Positions 16,248 through 24,900 of a DNA stretch of 64,000 bases are shown here, piece after piece (the stretch's first letter is position 1; each line of letters opens with the position of its first letter). Below the pieces are notes generated by a model. It was not told the origin of the DNA and ran no database searches. It was given only the letters and a program-made list of their open reading frames with translations. Source of the stretch: Hyphomicrobiales bacterium. GTDB taxonomy: Bacteria > Pseudomonadota > Alphaproteobacteria > Rhizobiales > Rhizobiaceae. The stretch is taken from NCBI GenBank assembly GCA_900472575.1, contig UCIV01000036.1:27070-91069 (forward strand), given 5' to 3'. The position numbers and the translations under genes are program-made.

Positions 16248-16357
16248 AGCCAGCCCTCCCCCATCAAGAACATGACAAAAACAAAGCTGATCACGGTGAC
16301 GGCTACTGGAGCGGCATTGGAATAGCCAGACAGAAGATTTGTAGGAGTGGCATTCAT
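16241..16357 (-). CDS. 38-residue membrane peptide
   Basis: ATG at 16357 with AAGGA upstream. After MNATPTNLLSGYSNAAP comes one membrane helix, VAVTVISFVFVMFLM. The stop overlaps the start of the 15768 gene. It fits a small operon of membrane peptide plus SSNGDRWFL protein. Confidence 0.45.
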   Translation of the reverse strand: MNATPTNLLSGYSNAAPVAVTVISFVFVMFLMGEGWLW

Positions 16358-16440
16358 ATCCGATCCTTCCGATTTATGCGCCGAGACTGCACTGGTCCGA
16401 CCAAAGCGGTGTTGCCACCAGCTCCGGTCAAAGGTTGCAA

Positions 16441-16656
16441 TCAAGCCGCTATTGCTGTCTTTCGGCGTCGCGTTGGGCGGACCGGCTTCGGCTCGATCGG
16501 CTGCGCCTCGCGCAACTGGCGCAGACGCGCTGTTTTCCGGGTCCGGTCGGCCGCTTCCGTTTCGATGATCTGGCGAGCGACCTCACTCGTGGTCGCGGCC
16601 TTGTCTCGTGCGGAGATATTTTCGGGCTTGAAGAATGCCTGCTTCGTCATGGTCAT
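16441..16656 (-). CDS. small basic protein of unknown function
   Basis: A 71-residue protein that starts MTMTKQAFFKPENISARDKA and ends with a very basic tail, RPTRRRKTAIAA. Short FFKPEN-type proteins of this length are widespread in rhizobia, from memory. The predicted structure is one long helix. It may bind nucleic acid; that is inference from charge only. Confidence 0.55.
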   Translation of the reverse strand: MTMTKQAFFKPENISARDKAATTSEVARQIIETEAADRTRKTARLRQLREAQPIEPKPVRPTRRRKTAIAA

Positions 16657-16820
16657 GATGATCTTCTTTCGGTCTGGTCCTCGGACGCATCCAAGAAGCC
16701 GGGTAGCATCAGACCCTTGGCCCGGTCCAAAAACAAAAAAGGCCGGGCGCTAACCCGACCTCTCACAGTCACTCAGCTCTGCTGCCAGTACATCCGTGGT
16801 CAGCGGGGCGAACGAAAACT

Positions 16821-16979
16821 TTAAGCTGCCTGAAGATTTTCGGCGGAGCTTTTCCCGGACTTGCGGTCGGCGCGCTCGACGGCGGATGAATGGACGAACA
16901 CGTCCGTGCTGCCATTGTCAAGTCGGATGAAGCCGAAGCCCTTGGTGGTATTGAACCATTTGACGGTGCCAGTAGTCAT
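16821..16979 (-). CDS. shortened CspA-family cold-shock protein
   Basis: Minus strand, ATG at 16979. The protein is 52 residues, against about 69 for CspA. It keeps VKWFNTTKGFGFI (RNP1) and DVFVHSSAVERA (RNP2), then jumps to RKSGKSSAENLQAA, the normal C-terminus. The segment between, usually EGQ-VSFE-V (beta strand 4 and its loop), is missing without a frameshift. Cold-shock proteins bind single-stranded RNA/DNA through a five-strand barrel, so this version may be impaired. The gene is missed by length-filtered gene calls. Confidence 0.7.
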   Translation of the reverse strand: MTTGTVKWFNTTKGFGFIRLDNGSTDVFVHSSAVERADRKSGKSSAENLQAA

Positions 16980-17202
16980 GACGATTTACTTTCAGAACAA
17001 TCGTTGTGGTTCCCGAGATGCTTTGCGGGATAAGATCGATGATTTGAAAGGAAAACCGACGGGAGCCAAGCTCCGGACCAACGTCACAACCAATGGTCGA
17101 TGATCAATATATGGGCACAGGTTCTGGTTTTACAAGGGACGCATCGGATTTATATCCGGTTCGCGTATGATCACAGCATTTCCGCCTGTCGTTCAGGTTT
17201 CA

Positions 17203-18069
17203 TCAGCCAATGAAGGCGATGTCCACGGCGACGTCCATCGATTGAAAGGCGCCCGTGGGGCCGATGAACGTTCCCGAAACCGGTATGAGCTGGGTGATGT
17301 CGCGCGCGACCGCCACGGGGATCAGGCTAGCGCTGCCCATGCTCCTATTTGTCGGGTCGAAGGCGATCCATCCCGCACCCGGAAGGAAAACTTCAACCCA
17401 TGCATGGGTCGAGCCTCCCGGCGACGAACCGACGAGGGTGTGCGTCGGGTCGTAGAGATATCAGGACACGATCCTCGCCCCGAGGCCAAGAACCCGGACA
17501 CTTTCGGCAAAGAGCGTCGCAAGATCCCGACAGCTCCCGCACCGCAATGAGATGGTCTCCAGCGGAGGCTGCGTTTCTCCTGTATCGCGCGCATTATAGG
17601 CGACACCATTCGAAACCCCGGCACTAAGATCCTTCAACAGCGACAGCGTATCGGTCGAATTTTCCATGTCGAAGCCCTTGACCCACTGCTGCAATACGCC
17701 AAGGATCGGGATACTGGACACCCCTGAGGGCGCCAAGGTCTTTCCAATCCTATCCTTGTAGCGGAAGGGATAGCTTGCGCCCGACGCAGCGATATCGAAC
17801 ACGGGCCAGGCTGGTGATTTCAGATCGACATCCGCATGGCTGACGATCTCGAGCTGTTTGGTCGGCTCCGAGAACGTCACGGTCGCATCTGCGTTCCCGA
17901 ACACATCGGTTGTCCAGAAAACCCTGTTTCCGGGAGAAGCTGCAATCTGGTGCCTTTTCAGCAAGAGCTCCGGCCCCTCGCGCGGTCGCAGCAGTAGTCG
18001 GTAAGGAGAGAGCTGAACGGGGCTACGGTAGCTGTAAGTCGTCCGATGGCGTATGGAAATTTTAGGCAT
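17203..18069 (-). pseudogene. transglutaminase-like protease-fold protein, broken by one in-frame stop
   Basis: The frame begins MPKISIRHRTTYSYRSPVQL, the bacterial transglutaminase N-terminal domain, and continues with the catalytic CGSCRDLATL. At 17461-17463 a TGA interrupts RIVS-YLYDP, where the family has glycine (GGA would need one change). The same frame resumes with GGSTHAWVEVFLPGAGW and AFDPTNRSMG, supplying the catalytic His and Asp, and stops at 17203. The whole length (about 288 codons) matches the intact homologue at 58078. A single nonsense change removes two of three catalytic residues. Confidence 0.8.
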
Positions 18070-18105
18070 TTCCGCTCCTCATATGCACAAACCCGACGGG
18101 TATGT

Positions 18106-18690
18106 TCAGGTATCGCTGGTTCGTTGCGCCGCCAACAAGCTCATCTCAGCCTCCCTAAAGGAAATCAGCCGCTGCCTTTTCTCATCCCAGAGAACAAGTT
18201 TGACGCAGGCCAGGCTGTCGCGAATGCTGATGCGGCCGACATCTGCAAGCTTGGGATGGTCTCGAAGCACCTCAGGCAGACGATAGAACGGCACCCGGCT
18301 AGAGAGATGATGAATATGATGCATGCCGATGTTGCCGCTCATCCACCGCAAGGGGCGCGGCAGATCATAGTGGGAGGCTCCATGCATGGCAGCGTAAGGG
18401 AACGCCCAGTCCGGCGGTCTCGACCAGTGCGTTTCCTCGAACTGGTGCTGAACGTAGAACAGCCAGACGCCTGCGGATCCGGCAATGAGGACGATCGGCA
18501 GATGCATCAGGAGGAACGGGATAATCCCGACGGTCCATATCAAAAGTGCCGTCAACACGGTAACGGCGATGTTTGTTGCTATGGTCGAGACCCAGGGCAG
18601 TGCGTTCGAGCGCATCATCCCGAACGGTAGCCTCTGCTTGAGGAGAAACAGAAAGGCGGGGCCGATTCCGAACACCACGAACCTATTTCG
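18106..18690 (-). pseudogene. 5'-truncated fatty acid desaturase
   Basis: The minus strand matches the C-terminal half of the 4318 desaturase almost residue for residue from FGIGPAFLFLLKQRLPFG to KLVLWDEKRQRLISF, including the third histidine box HHIHH. HDCGH and the first HXXHH box are absent, and homology stops near 18690. Without two of three iron-binding boxes it cannot be an active desaturase. It is a paralogue rather than an exact duplicate: many conservative substitutions separate the copies. Confidence 0.8.
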
Positions 18691-18736
18691 TTTTTGGGAT
18701 AAGCGCCGCAGGCAGCAAAAGCCGGGAGACGGGTGA

Positions 18737-18958
18737 TTACTTGATGCGGCGTGCCAGCGGATATGCCGGCGCGTCGTAAAGCGCCCGGATCTCTCTACGG
18801 TCGAACCGTGCCTCGTCGACTTCGAGGAGAGAACCCATATGCTGTGCGCCGGGCATGTCTTCAACCGCGAAACGCAGAGCCTCGGCGGCCGTCTCAAAAC
18901 GTCGGTAGCGTGGCCACCTGCTCCCGCGGAGAGATTTGCCCGAATACAGGCCTCCCAC
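18737..18958 (-). CDS. small hypothetical protein
   Basis: A 73-residue soluble protein: RYRRFETAAEALRFAVEDMP, then LLEVDEARFDRREIRALYDA and PLARR. This layout is familiar from short rhizobial proteins. The start is GTG with no clear ribosome binding site, so the N-terminus may be lost or misassigned. It lies just upstream of the truncated desaturase on the same strand. Confidence 0.5.
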   Translation of the reverse strand: MGGLYSGKSLRGSRWPRYRRFETAAEALRFAVEDMPGAQHMGSLLEVDEARFDRREIRALYDAPAYPLARRIK

Positions 18959-18978
18959 GCCTGTCTAGTCGAACTGGG

Positions 18979-19176
18979 TCAAGGGGTTTTCCTCCACGTT
19001 GCGGAAGGAAACTGAGCATTGACCCGGCTGGCTTCCCTGACGGTACGCTCTGTCTCTCGCAGCTCGCGCCGTCGCAGCTGCATTCCCTTTCGCAGAACCG
19101 TGAGTTTTTCAGCGTTTGAGCCTGCCTCGGCAGCGCGAAAAAGCTTGTCCGCAGTTTGGCGGAATGTGGAGTTCAT
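18979..19176 (-). CDS. small hypothetical protein
   Basis: A 65-residue, very basic, helical protein that starts MNSTFRQTADKLFRAAEAG and continues LRKGMQLRRRELRETERTVRE. AAGGA lies seven bases upstream of the ATG at 19176. It may form a coiled coil. No family recognised. Confidence 0.5.
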   Translation of the reverse strand: MNSTFRQTADKLFRAAEAGSNAEKLTVLRKGMQLRRRELRETERTVREASRVNAQFPSATWRKTP

Positions 19177-19248
19177 TATGAATCCTTCATTCGTGAGCAG
19201 GGCCTGCGGCAACAAATCTCCTGATCTGCTGCTATTTCTGCGGGCCAT

Positions 19249-19505
19249 TTACGGCTTTGTCAGCTTGCTGCTCTTTGATTTCGTCTGTTGAGAGGTTGCG
19301 CATTCCGGTCTGATTTTAATGCCGTCGTCGGCGTTCGGGCTTTCCACTGAGACGTGGAAGAGGACCTCGTGCTCGCCAGAGGCAGCTTTCGCACGGTGGC
19401 CATCGTTAACACACAGTCAGCGATCACTGTGCGTTCATGATAGCCGAATGCACTTGTTCGCACCAGGTTTTGCGAGACACACGCGGGATAGTGATTGGAA
19501 GACAT
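19249..19505 (-). pseudogene. small protein broken by a GT dinucleotide insertion
   Basis: An excellent AAGGAGG site precedes the ATG at 19505 (MSSNHYPACVSQNLV). The frame is sensible to RTVIADC, then becomes serine/arginine-rich. Removing one GT from the TGTGTG run at about 19409-19416 would join DCV to NDGHRAKAASGEHEVLFHV and SVESPNADDGIKIRP, ending at 19249 with 84 residues. Slippage in a dinucleotide repeat explains this simply. Family not recognised. Confidence 0.45.
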
Positions 19506-19543
19506 TTTGTCCTCCTTCTGTTTGGGGTAAGGCCGCTGAAGAA

Positions 19544-19993
19544 TATGACGCTCACGGGAACGGCTAAGCCCGGCGTGTCTCCGGCGACACTTGCCGGACA
19601 GATCGATCTTTTGAAGGGAGATCCAGGCGGAGCCCTGCGCCAGCTCGACATGACAATCATTGGTCGACTAGAGATATGTGGGTACAATTCCCGCTTTAAC
19701 AAGAGCTTCAGTTACGTCTGCTCTTTTGAAGAGGGCAAAGTCAAAGCTCAGGACGTCGAAGCGATCCTCGAGGCACCGGCAACCCTGGCGTCATTGGCGA
19801 CGCGCCGCCTGCGCGATGGCCCTTCTCTTTAACTGTTGATGGGCCAATTACTCGCCTGACGCTGCAAACCGATGCGGTAAACAGGTCGGTGCTACTTGAC
19901 GTCCTTTACGGGGCGGCCGTGCCGGTCTCGGCCAAACTCGGCCTGGGAAAGCCAACAGGTACTGTACAAGTGCTCGCTGCGAATTACCAGTGA
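19544..19993 (+). pseudogene. probable frameshifted gene of unknown family
   Basis: A plus-strand frame reads from about 19544 (MTLTGTAKPGVSPATLAGQI) to a stop at 19832. A different frame then reads LTVDGPITRLTLQTDAVNRS and VLYGAAVPVSAKLGLGK to a stop at 19993. Both look coding, which suggests one gene with a shift near 19800. No family recognised and the start is uncertain. Confidence 0.3.
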
Positions 19994-20158
19994 AGCCTGT
20001 GGTGGGCGTTATCTAGGGCATGATCCTGGTCAAACGCGTTTTTCTCCCCATATAAGGTACTCGCTGTTCTTGAGCATTAGCAACGCCCTCGTGAGCGGAT
20101 GCTGGCGGTCCCACGAAACCTCGTCTGGACTGGCGCTCGGCACAAAAGAGAATAATCC

Positions 20159-21304
20159 ATGCGTATTGCGCAAGTGGCACCCCTAGCGGAATCCGTTCCG
20201 CCTCAACTCTATGGCGGCACCGAGCGTGTCGTCTCCTGGCTCACCGAAGAACTTGTCGAACAGGGTCACGATGTCACGCTGTTTGCCAGCGGAGACTCGG
20301 AAACCTCTGCTGAACTCGTACGGGCTGTCCCCCAGGGTTTGCGACTAAGAGGCATTCGGGATCACACTGCTAGCCTCCTCGTGATGCTGGACGAGGTTCG
20401 CCGCCGGGCATCGTCATTCGATGTCATCCATTTCCATGTTGATCTGCTTCAGTTTCCTGCTTTTCGGGATTCCTCCACACGCTGTCTAACGACATTACAC
20501 GGCAGGCTCGATCTACCGGATTTTCACCCAGTCTATCGCGCATTTACAGAAATGCCGCTCGTTTCAATCTCCAATGACCAGCGTTTGCCGCTTCCCAACG
20601 CGAACTGGTTGGCCAACATTCAGCATGGTCTTCCAGAAGGGCCTGCGCCTTCCAATGCGCATAGGCGTGATTACCTAGCCTTTCTGGGCCGCATAGCGCC
20701 TGAGAAACGGCCGGATCGAGCAATTGAAATTGCCAAGCGGACGGGCATTCCGCTGAAGATCGCTGCAAAAATCGATCCAGCGGACCAAGACTACTTCGAT
20801 CACGTGATTCGTCCGCAGCTTGACGACCCGCTGATCGAGTTCATTGGGGAGATCGGCGATCACGAAAAGCGCGACTTCCTCGGAAACGCGATTGCTCTCC
20901 TCTTCCCGATCGATTGGCCCGAGCCATTTGGCCTGGTCATGATCGAGGCCATGAAAGAAGGCACGCCCACCATTGCTTGGCGTCGGGGCTCGGTTCCAGA
21001 GGTCTTGGATGAGGGGGCGTCAGGGTTTATCGTGGAGTCAATCGAAGAGGCCCTTGTAGCAGTTCGCATGGCTGCTATTCTTGACCGCAAGACGGTGCGA
21101 CAACGGTTTGAGAATCGGTTCACGTCCACTCGGATGGCGTCGAATTACGTCGCCGAATACGAACGCCTGACGGAACAGTCAGCGACCATTCCACATCACC
21201 ATCGGGTTGGACACGATCTCTCTATACCTTTAGCGCCACTGCCTTCTACCATAAAGTCTACTGGTGGCGTGAGCCTATCCTCAGTTCATAGGTCCATCTC
21301 ATGA
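20159..21304 (+). CDS. glycosyltransferase family 4 protein
   Basis: A 381-residue GT-B fold transferase. The N-terminal domain has the donor/acceptor loop LYGGTERVVSWLTEELV; the C-terminal domain has FLGRIAPEKRPDRAIEIA and the nucleotide-sugar EX7E segment around FPIDWPEPFGLVMIEAMKEGTP. It transfers a hexose from an NDP-sugar to an unknown acceptor in the cytoplasm. Its stop overlaps the ATG of the debranching-enzyme gene (ATGA), so the two are translated together. The C-terminal 40 residues are low complexity. Confidence 0.85.
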   Translation: MRIAQVAPLAESVPPQLYGGTERVVSWLTEELVEQGHDVTLFASGDSETSAELVRAVPQGLRLRGIRDHTASLLVMLDEVRRRASSFDVIHFHVDLLQFPAFRDSSTRCLTTLHGRLDLPDFHPVYRAFTEMPLVSISNDQRLPLPNANWLANIQHGLPEGPAPSNAHRRDYLAFLGRIAPEKRPDRAIEIAKRTGIPLKIAAKIDPADQDYFDHVIRPQLDDPLIEFIGEIGDHEKRDFLGNAIALLFPIDWPEPFGLVMIEAMKEGTPTIAWRRGSVPEVLDEGASGFIVESIEEALVAVRMAAILDRKTVRQRFENRFTSTRMASNYVAEYERLTEQSATIPHHHRVGHDLSIPLAPLPSTIKSTGGVSLSSVHRSIS

Positions 21305-23484
21305 CGGTAGCTAATGTTGCATTAAACGATGGAGCGCACGCCTTCGACACCGCTCGCTACGATATTGAAGTGGAGACCTCGCTTGTCGGTGGGTCGTTAC
21401 AAAACCTTAAAGACGGGAATAGCTTTGCCGTCCTGAACAGCCACGGCGATATTGGCGGTACGAATGCTGCAGAAGGCTTGTTCTACCGCGACACGAGATT
21501 TCTGTCGAAACTGGAGCTTCGTTTTCAGGGACGGAAACTTTTACTGCTTAATTCGTCCAGTCACGACGACAAGGCGGCGCTTTCTGTGGATCTCACGAAT
21601 CCTGAAATCGATCAGGATCTAGAGGTTGTCCCACGAGAAGCAATCTTTCTCGAACGCACCAAATTTCTGTTCGAGGGGGTGTGTTACGAGCGGCTCAGCG
21701 TACGAAACTTCACGGCCTCCCATCGCACGCTGACAATCGACTATACTTTTGATGCCGACTTTCGCGACCTGTTTGAAGTTCGCGGCATGAAGCGGGAAAA
21801 GCGTGGGCAGGAGACGTCCCAAGTCGTCGCGCCGGATAGAGTTGAGTTTCAGTACACGGGCCTCGATGCGGTGAAACGGCGAACCTCGATCGTCTTCGCA
21901 CCAGTTCCGAAACGTCTGGAGCAAAACCGTGCGACGTTGGAGCTTGTGCTCGGACCGGGTGAAAAGACCTCGATCTTTATGACTGTTGCTTGCGAGGAAG
22001 GCGGGCAGGCGCTAGTGCTGGATTTCTTCCGCGCCTATCGTGCTAGTCGTCGCGCCCGACGCACCCAGACGCGACGTATTGCGACGGTGGAGAGTTCAAG
22101 CGATCTCTTCAACGAGGTCGCGTGTAGAGCCACCTCCGACGTCTATATGCTGATCACCTCGACCCCACTAGGCTTATATCCGTACGCGGGCGTTCCGTGG
22201 TTCAGCACGATTTTTGGACGCGACGGGATTTTCACAGCAATGTTCATGTTGTGGATGGACCCGACGATTGCCAAGGGCGTCTTGTGTACGCTTGCTGCGA
22301 TGCAGGCCCAGGAAGTTGATCCCGCAGCGGATGCGCAACCGGGCAAGATCCTTCACGAGATGCGCCATGGCGAGATGGCAAATACTGGCGAGGTTCCTTT
22401 TGGCCGCTACTACGGCAGTGTCGATTCAACACCTCTTTTTGTTATGCTGGCGGGCATGTACCTGGATGCGACTGGTGATTTGGAGACGATCGCCGAGATC
22501 TGGCCGAACATCGACGCTGCGCTGCGCTGGATGGACGACTATGGCGATCGCGACCGTGACGGTTACGTTGAATATCAAGCCGAAACGAACGGCAGCCTCA
22601 AGAACCAGGGCTGGAAGGACTCCCACGACTCCATCTTTCACGAAGATGGTACCGACGCAGTTGGATCGATCGCCTTGTGCGAGGTTCAGGGGTATGTCTT
22701 TGCAGCCAAGCGGTTTGCAGCGCAGATGGCTGAGAGGCTTGGGCACCACGTTTTGGCAGGAAATCTGAAACAAGGCGCCGAAGACTTGCGTCTCCGGTTC
22801 GAAGCCGACTTCTGGGACGAGGAGCTAGGGACTTATGTTCTGGCGCTCGACGGGATGAAAAGACCTTGTCGCGTGCGCAGCTCTAACGCCGGGCATGCCT
22901 TGTTCACGGGTATCGCTTCGCCGGCAAGGGCGAAGCGGGTCGCGGCCGCACTTCTGAGCAAGGAAGGATTTAGTGGCTGGGGCATCCGAACCCTTGCCCA
23001 GGGCGAAGCTCGGTTCAATCCAATGTCCTACCATAACGGCTCTGTATGGCCGCACGACAATGCCGCCATCGCCATTGGCCTCGTGCGTTACGGTCTTAAG
23101 GAAGACGCGGCGCGCGTTTTCCAAGGTCTTTTCGATGCGGCCAAAGAGCAAGAGATGCGGCGTCTGCCAGAGCTGTTCTGCGGCTTCATCCGGAAGCCGG
23201 GTCGAGGTCCGACGCCATATCCGGTTGCCTGCTCTCCGCAGGCATGGGCCGCCTCAGCTATCTTCGGCGTTCTGGGGGCGTGTCTTGGTCTTGAGCAGGC
23301 TCACAGCGATGATGAGATCCGTTTCCGCAATCCGATCATGCCTGCATTCCTCGACGAGATCGTGCTGCGGAACATACAGATAGGCTGCTCTCAAGCTGAT
23401 TTTCGGATGCATCGATACGGGAATGACGTAGCGACGAATGTTCTGAACCGAAGAGGAAACGCCAGGATCCTCATTGTGAAGTAA
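21301..23484 (+). CDS. amylo-alpha-1,6-glucosidase-type glycogen debranching enzyme
   Basis: A 727-residue protein. Residues 40-240 form the N-terminal debranching-associated domain (GLFYRDTRFLSKLELRFQGR); residues 290-720 form the (alpha/alpha)6 barrel with PWFSTIFGRDGIFTA, KNQGWKDSHDSIFH and YHNGSVWPHDNAAIA, containing the acidic catalytic residues. Family members hydrolyse alpha-1,6 glucan branches or related alpha-glucosides. Coupled to a GT4 gene, it may process a short glucan or a compatible-solute glucoside under stress, which is inference from context. Confidence 0.88.
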   Translation: MTVANVALNDGAHAFDTARYDIEVETSLVGGSLQNLKDGNSFAVLNSHGDIGGTNAAEGLFYRDTRFLSKLELRFQGRKLLLLNSSSHDDKAALSVDLTNPEIDQDLEVVPREAIFLERTKFLFEGVCYERLSVRNFTASHRTLTIDYTFDADFRDLFEVRGMKREKRGQETSQVVAPDRVEFQYTGLDAVKRRTSIVFAPVPKRLEQNRATLELVLGPGEKTSIFMTVACEEGGQALVLDFFRAYRASRRARRTQTRRIATVESSSDLFNEVACRATSDVYMLITSTPLGLYPYAGVPWFSTIFGRDGIFTAMFMLWMDPTIAKGVLCTLAAMQAQEVDPAADAQPGKILHEMRHGEMANTGEVPFGRYYGSVDSTPLFVMLAGMYLDATGDLETIAEIWPNIDAALRWMDDYGDRDRDGYVEYQAETNGSLKNQGWKDSHDSIFHEDGTDAVGSIALCEVQGYVFAAKRFAAQMAERLGHHVLAGNLKQGAEDLRLRFEADFWDEELGTYVLALDGMKRPCRVRSSNAGHALFTGIASPARAKRVAAALLSKEGFSGWGIRTLAQGEARFNPMSYHNGSVWPHDNAAIAIGLVRYGLKEDAARVFQGLFDAAKEQEMRRLPELFCGFIRKPGRGPTPYPVACSPQAWAASAIFGVLGACLGLEQAHSDDEIRFRNPIMPAFLDEIVLRNIQIGCSQADFRMHRYGNDVATNVLNRRGNARILIVK

Positions 23485-23777
23485 GCCGATCATTGAACGG
23501 CAAGTTTTATATTAGGCTCCCCAGCCGCTGGCGCGGCAATAGGAGCATCGCTTCAAAGGCAGTCCTTGCGGCGGTGGAGCAGTAGAGCAGGAGCCAACCA
23601 TGACCAAACCCTGCTTCCGCTTGGTGCGGGTTCTGGATTATTTTTCAGATCCGAGCGGCCTGTGGTAAACGACGCCTTCCCGACGTAGCCCCGCTTTTTG
23701 GATGAAGATCGTGGCCATAGAATAATCATCACGCACGAGTCCGTGCTAGTACAATTTTGCGTAGAGGAGATTAAATC

Positions 23778-23990
23778 ATGGTAGGCAGATGGGATGTTTC
23801 TTTTGAAGAGTGGCACGCTCTTCTGCATCTTTTCAGAGCTGAAGACGTGGCGCTCTCTACGGACAGCGAACAAAGGCTCCTTCGTCTCGGGTTGATCGAT
23901 CAAGGCGACGGCACCGGACTCAGCGCGGCTGGGAGGACGCTTATAGAGCACGAGCTTCTGTTGGAGCGGAGAAACCGCCTTCAGTACTGA
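23778..23990 (+). CDS. small hypothetical protein, possibly winged-helix-like
   Basis: A 70-residue protein with GAGGAGA upstream of the ATG. The sequence EQRLLRLGLIDQGDGTGLSAAGRTLIEHEL resembles the recognition helix and wing of small winged-helix DNA-binding proteins (LxxxGLI, then LSxxG). No N-terminal regulator domain is present. The assignment to a DNA-binding fold is inference. Confidence 0.5.
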   Translation: MVGRWDVSFEEWHALLHLFRAEDVALSTDSEQRLLRLGLIDQGDGTGLSAAGRTLIEHELLLERRNRLQY

Positions 23991-23999
23991 TTGCGGTCT

Positions 24000-24463
24000 G
24001 GTCTGAGCAAAAGTTCCAACCGCCTGAAATCCATGTTCGATGGCGACCAGCAATCGCTCGCCCCTCCCTTCAAGAGGGGACGCTTCAAAGCATTCAGCTA
24101 TGACCAGCCGCTAGAGCCCAGCATCCGCGCCATTCCAAGCCCCGGCCATACGCCGTGTCATAGTTTTTTCGCCGTCGAAAGCGAAGGACAGAAGCTGCTT
24201 TTATGGGGCGATGTCGTGCATGTCGCGCCGGTATTGTTTCCCGATCCGGCCGTCACCGTCGCCTATGACAGTGATCCGGCTGAGGCAAGTGCGGAGCGAG
24301 CGAAGATCTATGCGGATGCGGCGCGTGAAGGCTGCTTGATTGGCGCGGCACATGTCTCCTTACGGGCCTCGGCCATGTCGTGGCCAACGATGGTCACTTC
24401 CTCTGGCTTTCGGGGAAACTATTCGGCAGCCCCGATAAAGACCGACTGACAAGTGGGAGCTAA
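24000..24463 (+). pseudogene. metallo-beta-lactamase-fold hydrolase remnant
   Basis: The C-terminal half of an MBL-fold protein is clear: IRAIPSPGHTPCHSFFAVES, KLLLWGDVVHV and GAAHVS. The N-terminal half with the zinc-binding HxHxDH motif is missing. After GAAHVS the frame shifts by one base near 24360; the next frame supplies TGLGHVVANDGHFLWLSG and ends at 24463. Two independent lesions make this a dead gene. Confidence 0.7.
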
Positions 24464-24900
24464 TACCTGAATGGCGAAAAAATACTGTCGCCATTCGGGC
24501 CAAGCAGGTCTTGAATAGACACGAACCTAAGACCCTTCAATGCCGATTTTCACTTAGTGCTTGATTGTCTATCCTGGATTTGTTCCCCTCTCAAAGTGGT
24601 ATCATCGCCTATATTCGGTCGTGACTACAGACGTTGTGAACCGCGACATGGCCCATTGCCTGTGAATACTGTTTATAAAAATACGGTAGCGCACAGAGAT
24701 GTGCTTTCAGACGTTGAACCGCTGCAGCTACCGTCGCATTCGATTGGCCGGCAAGCCCTTTCCCGGAAAGCACCCCAGATTTGACGCCGGCACTTAACAG
24801 CACGCTTAAGGTTACGCCAACCATATCAGCGACATCAGAGGCGACATAAAGAATCTTATAAAAACTACTCCGTAGGCTTTGACGTAAGGCAGGCAGAGCA
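24464..24900 (+). other. intergenic region, no gene recognised
   Basis: AT-richer sequence before the GGDEF gene. The minus-strand frame over 24609-25112 has no family signal and overlaps the real gene. A promoter for the GGDEF gene is expected here, but no clear box was picked. Confidence 0.4.
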
